Positions 32,491 to 41,107 are shown, numbered from the stretch's first letter. The stretch is 56,776 bases of DNA from an uncultured Collinsella sp. (GCA_958350755.1 CATWID010000009.1:1-56776), one strand, 5' to 3'. Program-made: numbers and translations. Notes: generated from the letters alone by a model not told the origin.

Positions 32491-33654
32491 ATGCAGGTAT
32501 CGCAGCGTCTCGACCGCTTTGGCGCGGAGGTCTTCGCCTCGCTCAACAACAAGCTGCTCGCGCTGAAGGCTCAGGGCAAGACCATTTACAACATGAGCGT
32601 GGGCACGCCCGACTTTAAGCCGTACGGCCACGTGGTCGAGGCGCTCACACAAGCAGCCCAGGATCCCGAGATGTGGAAGTACGCCTTGCGCGACCTGCCC
32701 GAACTCAAGCAGGCCGTATGCGATTACTATGAGCGTCGCTTTGGCGTTTCGGGCATTACACCGTCCATGGTGCAGTCGTGCAACGGCACGCAGGAGGGCG
32801 TGGGCCATTTGGGCCTGGCCCTGCTCGATCCGGGTGACACCATCCTGGTTCCCGATCCGTGCTACCCGGTCTTTGAGGCGGGTGCCAAGATTGCCGATGC
32901 CAAGCTCGAGTACTATCCGTTGGTCGCCGAGCATAATTACCTGCCCTATGTGGCGGGTATCGATCCCGAGGTGGCCGATCGTGCCAAGTATATGATCGTG
33001 TCGCTGCCCGCCAACCCGGTGGGCTCGGTGGGCACGCCCGAGGTCTACGAGGAGATCATCGCTTTTGCCCGCGAGCACGACCTGCTCATCGTTCACGACA
33101 ATGCATACTCCGATATCGTGTTTGACGGTGAGCCGGGCGGCAGCTTCTTGCAGTATCCCGGTGCGCTCGAGGTGGGCGTGGAGTTTTTCTCGCTCTCCAA
33201 GTCGTTTAACGTCACTGGTGCCCGCATCGGCTTTTTGGTCGGCCGCGAGGATGTGGTCTCTGCCTTTGCCAAACTGCGCGGCCAGATCGACTTTGGCATG
33301 TTCTTCCCGATCCAGAAGGCTGCTATCGCCTGTCTGAACGGTCCGCGCGATGAGGTCGAGGCGCAGCGTCTGAAGTACCAGGAGCGCCGTGATGCCCTGT
33401 GCGACGGTCTTGAGAACTTGGGCTGGGAGCGTCCCAACGCGCATGGCTCTATGTTTGTGTGGGCCAAGCTTCCCGGTGGTCGCACCGATTCCATGGCGTT
33501 TTGCGAGGAGCTTATGGAGAAGGCCGGCGTTGTGGTGACGCCGGGCGCGAGCTTTGGTCCTTCGGGCGAGGGACACGTGCGCATGGCGCTGGTCCTGCCG
33601 CCCGATCAGATTGCTTTGGCTGTCGAGGCCATTCGCGAGGCGGGCCTGTATTAG
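32491..33654 (+). CDS. Class I/II PLP-dependent aminotransferase
   Basis: A 387-residue fold-type I aminotransferase. Landmarks are MSVGTPDFKPYGHV, the PLP-phosphate region SCNGTQEGVG, VPDPCYPVFEAGA, SLPANPVGSVGTPEV, HDNAYSDIVFDG, and SLSKSFNVTGARIGF, which holds the Schiff-base Lys. The family includes LL-diaminopimelate and N-acetyl-diaminopimelate (PatA) aminotransferases as well as Asp/aromatic enzymes. Since the lysine genes at 37293-41094 use the acetyl branch, which needs such an aminotransferase, a PatA-like role is possible; this is inference. The ATG at 32491 follows GGAAGGTGG. Confidence 0.87.
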   Translation: MQVSQRLDRFGAEVFASLNNKLLALKAQGKTIYNMSVGTPDFKPYGHVVEALTQAAQDPEMWKYALRDLPELKQAVCDYYERRFGVSGITPSMVQSCNGTQEGVGHLGLALLDPGDTILVPDPCYPVFEAGAKIADAKLEYYPLVAEHNYLPYVAGIDPEVADRAKYMIVSLPANPVGSVGTPEVYEEIIAFAREHDLLIVHDNAYSDIVFDGEPGGSFLQYPGALEVGVEFFSLSKSFNVTGARIGFLVGREDVVSAFAKLRGQIDFGMFFPIQKAAIACLNGPRDEVEAQRLKYQERRDALCDGLENLGWERPNAHGSMFVWAKLPGGRTDSMAFCEELMEKAGVVVTPGASFGPSGEGHVRMALVLPPDQIALAVEAIREAGLY

Positions 33655-33797
33655 AAAGCTATTTCGCCTCGTCAATAGCTCGAAACCGATTTCGTGCAGT
33701 TATTTTACGAATCCTGCAAACAATTTCGGTAAACGGTCGATTTTTGGCTGCGAATAGGAGCATAATCAAAGTCCCGATTGGATGTATTGGGATTACG

Positions 33798-33830
33798 GCA
33801 AGCCGCTCGGGTCGTTCCCGGGCGGCTTGC
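33798..33830 (+). terminator. 14-bp hairpin upstream of ldh
   Basis: GCAAGCCGCTCGGG (33798-33811) and CCCGGGCGGCTTGC (33817-33830) pair with one wobble around TCGTT. No T-run follows, so it is either a weak terminator or a stabilising 5' UTR hairpin of ldh, 10 bp before GGGAG. Confidence 0.6.
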
Positions 33831-33855
33831 TTGTGGAGAGAGATGGGAGTTTCTA

Positions 33856-34806
33856 ATGGTTAACGAGAAGAAGGTCGCTATTGTCGGCTGCGGTTTCGTC
33901 GGTTCGTCTTCGGCGTTCGCGCTGATGCAGAGCGGTCTGTTCTCCGAGATGGTCCTCATCGACGTGGACAAGAACCGCGCCGAGGGTGAGGCTCTGGATA
34001 TCGCGCACGGCATGACGTTTGCCGAGCCGATGAAGATCTACGCCGGCGATTATTCCGATGTCGCCGACGCCGCCATGATCGTCGTCACCGCTGGCGCTGC
34101 CCAGAAGCCCGGTGAGACCCGCTTGGACCTGGTCAACAAGAACGTCAACATCTTTAAGTCCATTATCCCCGAGATTAAGAAGTCCGGCTTCGACGGCATT
34201 CTGCTCATCGTCTCCAACCCGGTCGATGTTCTGACCTATGCCGCCATCAAGATGTCCGGCCTGCCCGAGGGCCATGTCATCGGCTCCGGTACCGTGCTCG
34301 ACACCGGTCGTCTGCAGCAGATGCTTGGTGCCCACGTTGAGGTCGACCCGCGCGATGTCCAGGCCTATGTCATGGGTGAGCACGGCGACTCCGAGTTCGT
34401 TGCTTGGTCCAGCGCCCAGGTTGCCGGCGTTCCGCTGAACACCTTCTGCGAGCTTCACGGTCATCTGGAGCATGAGGCTGCCGAGAAGCGCATCGCCGAG
34501 GACGTCAAGAACTCCGCCTACACCATCATCGAGAAGAAGCACGCCACCTACTATGGCGTCGCCATGGCCGTCAAGCGCATCTGCACCGCCGTCATGCGTG
34601 ACGAGCAGACCGTTCTGCCCGTCTCCTCGCTCATGGTGGGCGAGTATGGCCTGTCCGATCTTGCCATCTCCATGCCGACCGTCGTTGGCCGCGACGGCGT
34701 TGTCTGCCGCGTCCCCGTGCCGCTGAACGATGACGAGCAGCATGAGCTCACCGCCTCTGCAAAGGCCCTCAAGGACATCATCGACAGCGTCGACTTCTCC
34801 TGCTAA
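33856..34806 (+). CDS. ldh: L-lactate dehydrogenase
   Basis: A 316-residue NAD-dependent dehydrogenase that reduces pyruvate to L-lactate, regenerating NAD+ in fermentation. The Rossmann loop is IVGCGFVGSS, and the active-site loop reads AGAAQKPGETRLDLV, where Gln rather than Arg at the specificity position marks lactate rather than malate dehydrogenase. The catalytic His-Asp pair is in GEHGDSEF, and SNPVDVLTY and GSGTVLDTGRLQQ are also typical. Codon use is strongly biased, as for a highly expressed gene. The ATG at 33856 follows GGGAG. The last codons and stop are duplicated just downstream. Confidence 0.95.
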   Translation: MVNEKKVAIVGCGFVGSSSAFALMQSGLFSEMVLIDVDKNRAEGEALDIAHGMTFAEPMKIYAGDYSDVADAAMIVVTAGAAQKPGETRLDLVNKNVNIFKSIIPEIKKSGFDGILLIVSNPVDVLTYAAIKMSGLPEGHVIGSGTVLDTGRLQQMLGAHVEVDPRDVQAYVMGEHGDSEFVAWSSAQVAGVPLNTFCELHGHLEHEAAEKRIAEDVKNSAYTIIEKKHATYYGVAMAVKRICTAVMRDEQTVLPVSSLMVGEYGLSDLAISMPTVVGRDGVVCRVPVPLNDDEQHELTASAKALKDIIDSVDFSC

Positions 34807-34825
34807 ATCGACTTCTCCTGCTAAA
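34790..34825 (+). repeat. 18-bp tandem duplication across the ldh stop codon
   Basis: TCGACTTCTCCTGCTAAA occurs at 34790-34807 and again at 34808-34825 with no gap. The first copy encodes the end of Ldh and its TAA; the second lies in the 3' UTR and repeats the same codons and stop. Confidence 0.93.
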
Positions 34826-34855
34826 TCAAGCTCGCTAGAGCGAAAAGCTACAATG

Positions 34856-34892
34856 AAGGCGTCCGGGTCCACGCGGCCCGGGCGCCTTTTTG
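34856..34892 (+). terminator. Terminator of ldh
   Basis: AAGGCGTCCGGG (34856-34867) and CCCGGGCGCCTT (34877-34888) pair over 12 bp with one wobble, and the T-run continues to 34891. Confidence 0.88.
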
Positions 34893-34893
34893 A

Positions 34894-34922
34894 TGCAAAG
34901 TAACCTGACCCCAATGCACCAT
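34894..34922 (+). repeat. Direct repeat flanking the DUF2974 gene (left copy)
   Basis: The segment beginning TGCAAAGTAACCTGACCCC matches the one starting at 36107 (TGCAAAGCAACCTGTCCCC) at 25 of 28 positions. The two copies flank the gene at 34939-36099. Confidence 0.75.
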
Positions 34923-34938
34923 AGTTGATGGGAGGGCC

Positions 34939-36099
34939 ATGTCGGATTCCTCTAATTTTTTGACCTATGCCCAGACGACGTTTGATTCGTTTGAGGAGCA
35001 GCCGTTCTGTGCGGTGGATAGCCTGGTCTTTGCGTGGCTGTCCTATTTGCGTTTGCCGGGTGATATGGCGGAGCTGACGAACTGGCAGGGCCTAGACGTA
35101 CGCGAGCTGCTGCGTGCCGAGTGCTACCGGGACATGATTGGCGACCTGTGGGATCCGGAGGGGAGCAGGGCCTTGTTGGAGGCCGTGGCAGCAAGCCCTC
35201 GCTACCGTGGCGTGCACGTTTGCGGTTATCGTGCCGTGAGCGATGTGGTAGCGACAGAGCAGTTTGCAGCCATGGCGTTCCGGTTTCCGGCGGGGTTTAG
35301 CTATCTTTCCTTCCGGGGGACCGACAGTACGATTGTGGGCTGGAAAGAGGACTTTAACATGGCGTTCCGGTGTCCTGTGCCGGCCCAGGAATCCGCGGCG
35401 CGTTATGTAGACGAGGCGGCGGACGCGATTGACGGGCCGCTTTTGTGCGGAGGTCATTCCAAGGGTGGAAACCTTGCGGTGTACGGTGCGGCGATGTGCT
35501 CCGATGTCGCCCGTGAGCGAATCGAACGGGTGTATTCCCATGATGGTCCTGGCTTCGTCGAGGAGTTCCTGAACGGCAACGCCTTTGCCGATCTTTCCGG
35601 CCGCATCGATAAGACGCTACCTCGGTCGTCGATCTTTGGCATGATGTTCGAGACACAGGAGGACTATGCCATCGTTGAGAGCACCGAGTTCAGCCTGCTG
35701 CAGCACAATCCCTTTAGCTGGGTGGTTGATGGTCGCGACTTCGTGTACTGTGAGCGCCTGTCCGCCGGTGCTCGATACGTTGATGGCTCCATTCGCGAGA
35801 TGCTGCTTGCAGTGGGGCCTGCCGAGCGCGAGCGTTTTGTAGATGCATTGTTCTCCGTGTTTGAGGCTACGGGTGCTGAGCGGTTTGCGGATATCGCTGG
35901 GAATCTGCGCGAGAGCCTGCCCGTGATGCTCCAGGCTGCGCAAGGTTTCGACAAGGATACGCGACGCTTTGTCTCGCAGACCATCGTGGCAATCCTTAAA
36001 TGCGCGCTGCTGCCCAAACGACCCCAGATCGACATGTCCACTGCCGGTAAGAGTCTGGCAGAACAGCTCGAGGCTTGGCAGTCCGAGCTTCTGCGCTAG
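34939..36099 (+). CDS. DUF2974 (Mbeg1-like) alpha/beta-hydrolase
   Basis: A 386-residue protein of the DUF2974/Mbeg1-like family, related to lipases of the alpha/beta-hydrolase fold. The oxyanion/strand region reads YLSFRGTDSTIVGWKEDFNMAF and the nucleophile elbow is GGHSKGGNLAVYGA with the catalytic Ser. YSHDGPGF carries a conserved Asp-Gly-Pro-Gly. The C-terminal 150 residues are helical and specific to this family. No signal peptide is seen, so it acts in the cytoplasm; substrate unknown. It is flanked by two 28-bp imperfect direct repeats, which may mean it was inserted as a unit. Confidence 0.87.
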   Translation: MSDSSNFLTYAQTTFDSFEEQPFCAVDSLVFAWLSYLRLPGDMAELTNWQGLDVRELLRAECYRDMIGDLWDPEGSRALLEAVAASPRYRGVHVCGYRAVSDVVATEQFAAMAFRFPAGFSYLSFRGTDSTIVGWKEDFNMAFRCPVPAQESAARYVDEAADAIDGPLLCGGHSKGGNLAVYGAAMCSDVARERIERVYSHDGPGFVEEFLNGNAFADLSGRIDKTLPRSSIFGMMFETQEDYAIVESTEFSLLQHNPFSWVVDGRDFVYCERLSAGARYVDGSIREMLLAVGPAERERFVDALFSVFEATGAERFADIAGNLRESLPVMLQAAQGFDKDTRRFVSQTIVAILKCALLPKRPQIDMSTAGKSLAEQLEAWQSELLR

Positions 36100-36101
36100 C
36101 C

Positions 36102-36136
36102 ATTGGTGCAAAGCAACCTGTCCCCGATGCACCAAT
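36102..36136 (+). repeat. Direct repeat flanking the DUF2974 gene (right copy, palindromic)
   Basis: ATTGGTGCA (36102-36110) and TGCACCAAT (36128-36136) form a perfect 9-bp inverted repeat. The contained 28-mer is shared with 34894-34922, whose own left arm has decayed. Confidence 0.75.
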
Positions 36137-36209
36137 CTTCGATGCGCTCGGGAGGGCTCGACCGCTATACTGGTTCGTGCCGAAATCGATCTAGAACGGA
36201 ATGCCGTAT

Positions 36210-37214
36210 ATGAAAATCAATCACGCGATTCTGCATATCCTGGACTTTGACTCTGCCGTCAACGTTATGAGCCAGCGCGAGCTCGATATCGAGAGTCGTA
36301 CCGTGCGCAACTTCGTGACCACGCATCTGCGCCGCGCACGTACCTCGGCCGACAATAAACGCGCCACGTTTGCCGAGAACTCTGCGTTTGGCGGCGAGCT
36401 CAAGGGCTATTTCTTTGGCGAGCGCGAGTTCGTGGACCTGTCGCAGCAGATTGCGGAGTTTATCTCCTCCGAGCTCACCAAAGCCGAGAAAGCCGAGTCC
36501 ACCGACGTGCTCGTGGCCGATTTTGACGACGATGAGGATGCCCGCTGGTTTGCCGTGATGCTGCTGGGCTCCAAGCAGGCTTTTATGCACGAAGTGGGCC
36601 GCGAGGAGGGAGAGGTGCGCAACGACATCGCGCGCCACTACGCCATTCTGCCGAACCCCTCGCAAAAGGTGCCGAGCTATGCCATCGTGCGTGCGAGCAC
36701 CATGGAGATCGGTTACGTGGACAAGAAGCGCAAGATTGCCGGTGAGGACCGTATGCTTATCCCCGATGGCCTGCTGCAGTGCGACACGGGCGTATCAGGC
36801 AAGGAGGTCATCGACACCGTGACGCGTGTGGTCGAGGAAGTCGCCGAGGAGCACGGTGCCAATACGGCCGTGGCGCTCGCCAAGGTTAAGGCTGCCGTCG
36901 CCGAGAAAGTCGAGGATGACGAGGAGCTGCCGCCCTGGGATATCGTCGATGAGGTCTTTGAGGACGAACCGGTTATCAAGGAGAGCGTGCGCGCGGCACT
37001 GACTGAGGAGAAGGTGCCTGAGCGTGTGCCCGTGGAGCGCAAGCAGGTCGAACGCGCGGCCGTGCGCAACCACAAGATTCGTACCGATACGGGCATCGAG
37101 ATCAGCTTTCCGGCCGAGATGGGCTCGAACTCCGAGTACATCGAGTTCGTCAACGAACCCAACGGCCTCATCTCCATCGAGCTCAAGAATATCGGCAGCA
37201 TCGAGAATCGATAG
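36210..37214 (+). CDS. Nucleoid-associated protein (NdpA/YejK family)
   Basis: A 334-residue member of the nucleoid-associated NdpA/YejK family (pfam NA37). The start MKINHAILHILDFDS is typical, and other marks are FFGEREFVDLSQQIAEFI, FDDDEDARWFAVMLLG and AILPNPSQKVPSYAIV. E. coli YejK is a nucleoid-bound protein that interacts with topoisomerases. I choose the ATG at 36210 over one 9 bp upstream because the upstream one leaves no room for a ribosome-binding site. The middle has an acidic stretch (EKVEDDEELPPWD). It appears to be a single gene ending at the terminator at 37242. Confidence 0.87.
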   Translation: MKINHAILHILDFDSAVNVMSQRELDIESRTVRNFVTTHLRRARTSADNKRATFAENSAFGGELKGYFFGEREFVDLSQQIAEFISSELTKAEKAESTDVLVADFDDDEDARWFAVMLLGSKQAFMHEVGREEGEVRNDIARHYAILPNPSQKVPSYAIVRASTMEIGYVDKKRKIAGEDRMLIPDGLLQCDTGVSGKEVIDTVTRVVEEVAEEHGANTAVALAKVKAAVAEKVEDDEELPPWDIVDEVFEDEPVIKESVRAALTEEKVPERVPVERKQVERAAVRNHKIRTDTGIEISFPAEMGSNSEYIEFVNEPNGLISIELKNIGSIENR

Positions 37215-37241
37215 CGGCTCGAGTAGATTGACCGTAACGAA

Positions 37242-37275
37242 AAGGCCAAAGCCCTTTGGGGCTTCGGCCTTCTTG
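37242..37275 (+). terminator. Terminator of the ndpA-like gene
   Basis: AAGGCCAAAGCCC (37242-37254) and GGGCTTCGGCCTT (37259-37271) pair over 13 positions with one mismatch; the tract TTCTTGG follows. It overlaps the dispersed 18-mer repeat. Confidence 0.78.
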
Positions 37276-37290
37276 GTAAAACCGCGTAAC
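37273..37290 (-). repeat. Second copy of the dispersed 18-mer
   Basis: TTGGTAAAACCGCGTAAC is the exact reverse complement of 27579-27596. Here it lacks the second palindromic arm and abuts the dapH stop. Confidence 0.85.
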
Positions 37291-37292
37291 TA

Positions 37293-38012
37293 TTAAAGCT
37301 GACGTAGTCCCTCTTCGAGGCCGGTCTTGCTGTCGGTTTTCTCATCGCGCATCTTGATGACGCGGGCGGGGACACCGGCCACGACGGCGCCGGCGGGGAC
37401 GTCCTCGACGCATACGGCGCCGGCGGCAACGACAGCACCCTTGCCCACGCGCACGCCCTCCAGGACCACGGCGTTGGCGCCAATCATGACATCATCTTCG
37501 ATGATGACGGGCGTGGCGCTCGCAGGCTCAACGACGCCTGCCAGTACGGTGCCGGCGCCGATATGGCAGTTCTTGCCCACGGTTGCGCGGCCGCCCAGGA
37601 CGGCGCCCATATCAATCATAGAGCCCTCGCCGATAACGGAGCCGATGTTGATGATGGTGCCCATCATGATGACGGCGCGGTCGCCGATCTCGACGCGGTC
37701 GCGGATGATTGCGCCCGGCTCGATGCGGGCATTGATGCCCTTAAGGTCGAGCATGGGGACGGCGGAGTTGCGGCAGTCATTCTCGACGTCGTAGTAGTCG
37801 ATGGAGTCGGCATTGGCATCGAGGATGACCTTGAGCTCATCCCAGTCACCAAAGACGGTCTTGCCACGACGACCGCCGTAGACGTGCGCATTGCCCCACT
37901 GGACCTTCATGCCCGGCTTTTCGCGCACGTACAGTTTGACGGGCGTTTTCTTGGGCGCGGTGGCGATGTAGTCGATAATCTCCTGTGCATCCATCTCGGC
38001 TGCGTTGCTCAT
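37293..38012 (-). CDS. dapH: Tetrahydrodipicolinate N-acetyltransferase
   Basis: A 239-residue left-handed beta-helix acyltransferase that acetylates tetrahydrodipicolinate in the acetyl branch of lysine/diaminopimelate synthesis. The N-terminal domain has KTPVKLYVREKP and the hexapeptide repeats run from INARIEPGAIIRD through NCHIGAGTVLAG and VMIGANAVVLEGVRVGKG. Length and the MMGTIINIGSVIGEG stretch match DapH (about 235 residues) rather than the longer succinyl enzyme DapD. AAAGGAG lies upstream of the ATG at 38012. It is the last gene of the lysA-dapA-dapB-dapH unit. Confidence 0.94.
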   Translation of the reverse strand: MSNAAEMDAQEIIDYIATAPKKTPVKLYVREKPGMKVQWGNAHVYGGRRGKTVFGDWDELKVILDANADSIDYYDVENDCRNSAVPMLDLKGINARIEPGAIIRDRVEIGDRAVIMMGTIINIGSVIGEGSMIDMGAVLGGRATVGKNCHIGAGTVLAGVVEPASATPVIIEDDVMIGANAVVLEGVRVGKGAVVAAGAVCVEDVPAGAVVAGVPARVIKMRDEKTDSKTGLEEGLRQL

Positions 38013-38051
38013 TTGCTATCTCTCCTTTGGGCGGATTCGGTTGATACCTGG

Positions 38052-38792
38052 TTAGGCAAACATGACCTGGTCGAACGTATAGAAGCCGGGTTCACGGGCG
38101 ACGAGCTTCTGCGCGGCTGCCAGGGCGCCGTTGACAAAGATCTGACGGCTCGTGGCGCGGTGGGTGAGCGTGACTTCCTCGTCCTGGCCAAAGAAACCCA
38201 CCTCGTGCACACCGGCTACGGTGCCGCCGCGCAGCGAGTGCATGCCGATTTCCTTGGGGTCGCGCGCTCCGCACATGCCCTCGCGGCCATAGACGGGGTG
38301 GTAGCCTGCCTCGGGCTCGGCTTCGACGACGGCGTCGAGCAGCAGCTTTGCGGTGCCGCTGGGGGCATCGACTTTTTGGTTATGGTGCGTCTCGACGATT
38401 TCGCAGTCAAAGCCGGGCAGCTCGCGCGTGGCCTGTGCTACCAGATGACGCAGGGCTGCGATGCCGATGGAGTAATTGCCCGAGTGCATAACGCGGGCGT
38501 TCTGGCCCAGCTCACGCAGGCGGTCCATCTGCTCGGGGGTGTAGCCTGTGGTGCCCGAGACTAACGCCGCGCCCGTGCGCTCGACATAGGCGACGACGGC
38601 ATCGAAGGTCACGACGTTCGAGAAGTCGATGATGACGTCGGCTGCCGGGGTGCTCTCGAGCTCGGACAGGTCAAAACCGATCTGGGCCACGATATCAAAA
38701 ACGGGCTCTCCAGCGGCGTTGACAATGCCCTCGGCGGTAGTGTGGATGAGCGAGCCCATGCGGCCCGTTCCCATAATGACGGTCTTAATCAA
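38052..38792 (-). CDS. dapB: 4-hydroxy-tetrahydrodipicolinate reductase
   Basis: A 246-residue NAD(P)H-dependent reductase forming tetrahydrodipicolinate. The Rossmann loop is IMGTGRMGSLI, followed by IDFSNVVTFDAVV, VSGTTGYTPEQM, and the family signature EIVETHHNQKVDAPSGTA. The start is a TTG (complement of 38790-38792) that overlaps the end of dapA by 8 bp, and AGGGAG lies upstream within dapA. This start gives the expected first strand IKTVIMG; the next ATG would remove it. Coupling to dapA explains the rare start codon. Confidence 0.94.
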   Translation of the reverse strand: MIKTVIMGTGRMGSLIHTTAEGIVNAAGEPVFDIVAQIGFDLSELESTPAADVIIDFSNVVTFDAVVAYVERTGAALVSGTTGYTPEQMDRLRELGQNARVMHSGNYSIGIAALRHLVAQATRELPGFDCEIVETHHNQKVDAPSGTAKLLLDAVVEAEPEAGYHPVYGREGMCGARDPKEIGMHSLRGGTVAGVHEVGFFGQDEEVTLTHRATSRQIFVNGALAAAQKLVAREPGFYTFDQVMFA

Positions 38793-41094
38793 GCAGACCA
38801 GCTCCCTTCAGAGCATCGGTAAGTGCGGCGCGCGTGTTATCGGCCATGGGGCACAGCGGCATGCGGTAGTTGGCTTCGATCATGCCCATCTGGGCGAGTG
38901 CCTCCTTGACGGGGATGGGGTTGACCTCGCTAAAGAGGGCATTGATGAGCGGCTGGCCGGCAATTTGGATATCGCGGGCGCGCTCCACGTCGCCGTCCAG
39001 ATAGGCGCGGCACATGTCGTGCACGAGCTGCGGCTGAACATCGGCCCACACGCTGATGGTGCCCGAGGCGCCCAGGCTCATGAGCGGCACGGTGAGCGTG
39101 TCTTCGCCCGAGTACATACGGAAGTCGTCGGACAGCAGGTGGGCGATCTTGGCCGCGTAGGCGACGTTGCCCGAGGCTTCCTTAATACCCATGATGTTGG
39201 GGTGCGCGGCCAAGCGCTCTACGTTGCGCTCGCTGATGCCGCAGCCGCAGCGGCCGGGGATGTTGTACAGGATGCAGGGGATATCTACGGCATCGGCAAC
39301 GGTCTTAAAGTGCTGGTAGATGCCCTCTTCATTAGACTTGTTGTAGTAGGGGGTAATGAGCAGCAGGCCGTCGGCGCCCAGGCCCTGATAGGTGAGCGAC
39401 TTGGTGAGCATGGTTTGCGTGGAGTTGGAGCCCGAGCCGGCGATGACGGGGACGCGGCCTGCAACCTGCTTGACCACGGCGGCGACGACGGAGTTGTCCT
39501 CGTCATCGGTCATCGTGGCGCTCTCGCCGGTGGTGCCCAGGGTGAGGATGGCGTCGGTGCCATTTTGCAGGTGGAAATCGATAAGGCGCTCGAGTGCGTC
39601 AAAGTCGACGCTGCCGTCCTTTTTAAACGGCGTAACAAGGGCGACGATCGAGCCCTCGAGGTTGCGGATATCCATGTTCTTCTCCTTCGCTTCCGCGATC
39701 TGGATGCGTTTGTTCCATTGGACGGCGACGGCCAGGCGCTCGTCCTGAGCGCGACGACGAGCGCTTTCGGCGCGCGACTTGGCCAGCAGCTCTCGGCCGC
39801 TCGGCAACACGTCGAGCGTGGCAAAATAATCGCCCGGGCGCTCGGCGCGGCGGATAAGGTCGGCCGAGCCGTCGGGGCGCAGCAGCACCTCGGCGGAGCG
39901 CAGACGGCCGTTGTAGTTGTAGCCCATGGAGTAACCATGCGCGCCGGTATCGTGGATCACGAGCACATCACCCATGTCGACCCGCGGTAGCTCGCGGTCG
40001 ATGGCGAACTTGTCGTTGTTCTCGCACAGATTGCCCGTAATGTCGTACGTGTTTGTGACAGGCGCCGCGGTCTTGTCGGAGCCACCCGGCTGGCCCATCA
40101 CCGTAATGTGGTGGTAGGCGCCATACATGGCAGGGCGGATCAGATCGACGGCGCTTGCGTCGACACCGATATAGTCCTTGTAGATTTGCTTCTCGTGGAT
40201 GGCCTTGGTGACCAGGCAGCCGTAGGGGCCCATCATAAAGCGGCCCATCTCGGTGCAGATTGCCACATCGCCCATGCCGGCGGGAACCAGAATCTCGTCG
40301 TAGGCCGCATGCACTCCTTCGCCGATGGCATGGATATCGTTGGCCTGCTGCTCGGGCAGGTAGGGGATGCCGACGCCGCCGGACAGATTGATAAAGGCGA
40401 CGTGTGCGCCGGTCTCGCGCTCCAGGCGCACGGCAAGCTCAAAGAGGATGCGCGCGAGCTTGGGGTAGTAGTCGTTGGTGACGGTGTTGCTGGCAAGGAA
40501 TGCGTGGATGCCAAAGTTTTCGGCGCCCTTGGCCTTGAGCGTGCGAAAGGCCTCGAAGAGCTGCTCGGTGGTCATGCCGTATTTGGAGTCGCCGGGGTTG
40601 TCCATGATGCCGTTGGAGAGCTGGAACAGACCGCCCGGATTAAAGCGGCAGCTGACCGTCTTGGGGATGGGGCCTGCGACGCGCTCAAAGAACTCGATGT
40701 GGCTGATGTCGTCAAAGTTGACGATGGCGCCCAGCTTGTCGGCGAGCTCAAAGTCCGCTGCCGGCGTGTCGTTGGATGAGAACATGATGTCGTGTCCCGT
40801 GATACCCAGCGAGCGGGCGATCATGAGCTCGGTATAGCTCGAGCAATCGCAGCCGCAGCCGTATTCGTTGAGAATGGAGATGAGCGCCGGGTTGGGATTG
40901 GCCTTGACGGCAAAGTATTCCTTAAAGCCCGGGTTCCATGCGAAGGCGTCGCGCACCTCTTGCATGTTGCGTCGGATGCCCGCCTCGTCATATAGATGAA
41001 ATGGCGTGGGGAACTGCTCGACGATATGCTCGAGCGTCTTCTTGTCCACAAACGGCTGCTTGGCCGCATATGCCTCGTTGGGGGTTAATGCCAT
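38785..41094 (-). CDS. lysA-dapA: Diaminopimelate decarboxylase - dihydrodipicolinate synthase fused frame
   Basis: One uninterrupted frame of 769 codons covers two lysine enzymes. Residues 1 to about 440 are a LysA-type PLP decarboxylase: YFAVKANPNPA with the Schiff-base Lys, NLSGGVGIPY, EMGRFMMGPYG and GNLCENNDKF. A charged helix of about 35 residues (RAESARRRAQDERLAVAVQ) connects to DapA from residue 474: SIVALVTPF, LGTTGESATM, YNIPGRCG with the active-site Tyr and MGIKEASG with the catalytic Lys. The internal ATG at 39673-39675 has a strong GAAGGAG 6 bp upstream, so free DapA may also be made. No stop or shift separates the halves. A lysine riboswitch controls the unit. Confidence 0.92.
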   Translation of the reverse strand: MALTPNEAYAAKQPFVDKKTLEHIVEQFPTPFHLYDEAGIRRNMQEVRDAFAWNPGFKEYFAVKANPNPALISILNEYGCGCDCSSYTELMIARSLGITGHDIMFSSNDTPAADFELADKLGAIVNFDDISHIEFFERVAGPIPKTVSCRFNPGGLFQLSNGIMDNPGDSKYGMTTEQLFEAFRTLKAKGAENFGIHAFLASNTVTNDYYPKLARILFELAVRLERETGAHVAFINLSGGVGIPYLPEQQANDIHAIGEGVHAAYDEILVPAGMGDVAICTEMGRFMMGPYGCLVTKAIHEKQIYKDYIGVDASAVDLIRPAMYGAYHHITVMGQPGGSDKTAAPVTNTYDITGNLCENNDKFAIDRELPRVDMGDVLVIHDTGAHGYSMGYNYNGRLRSAEVLLRPDGSADLIRRAERPGDYFATLDVLPSGRELLAKSRAESARRRAQDERLAVAVQWNKRIQIAEAKEKNMDIRNLEGSIVALVTPFKKDGSVDFDALERLIDFHLQNGTDAILTLGTTGESATMTDDEDNSVVAAVVKQVAGRVPVIAGSGSNSTQTMLTKSLTYQGLGADGLLLITPYYNKSNEEGIYQHFKTVADAVDIPCILYNIPGRCGCGISERNVERLAAHPNIMGIKEASGNVAYAAKIAHLLSDDFRMYSGEDTLTVPLMSLGASGTISVWADVQPQLVHDMCRAYLDGDVERARDIQIAGQPLINALFSEVNPIPVKEALAQMGMIEANYRMPLCPMADNTRAALTDALKGAGLLD

Positions 41095-41107
41095 GTCCCG
41101 TAAACCT

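Noticed and set aside
32380..33675. A 431-codon minus-strand frame opposite the aminotransferase gene.
   Set aside because: It runs across the terminator at 32443 and past both ends of a well-supported gene, with no recognisable domain.
38629..39990. A 453-codon plus-strand frame opposite dapB and the dapA half.
   Set aside because: It spans two real genes on the other strand and shows only low-complexity Gly/Val/Ala sequence.
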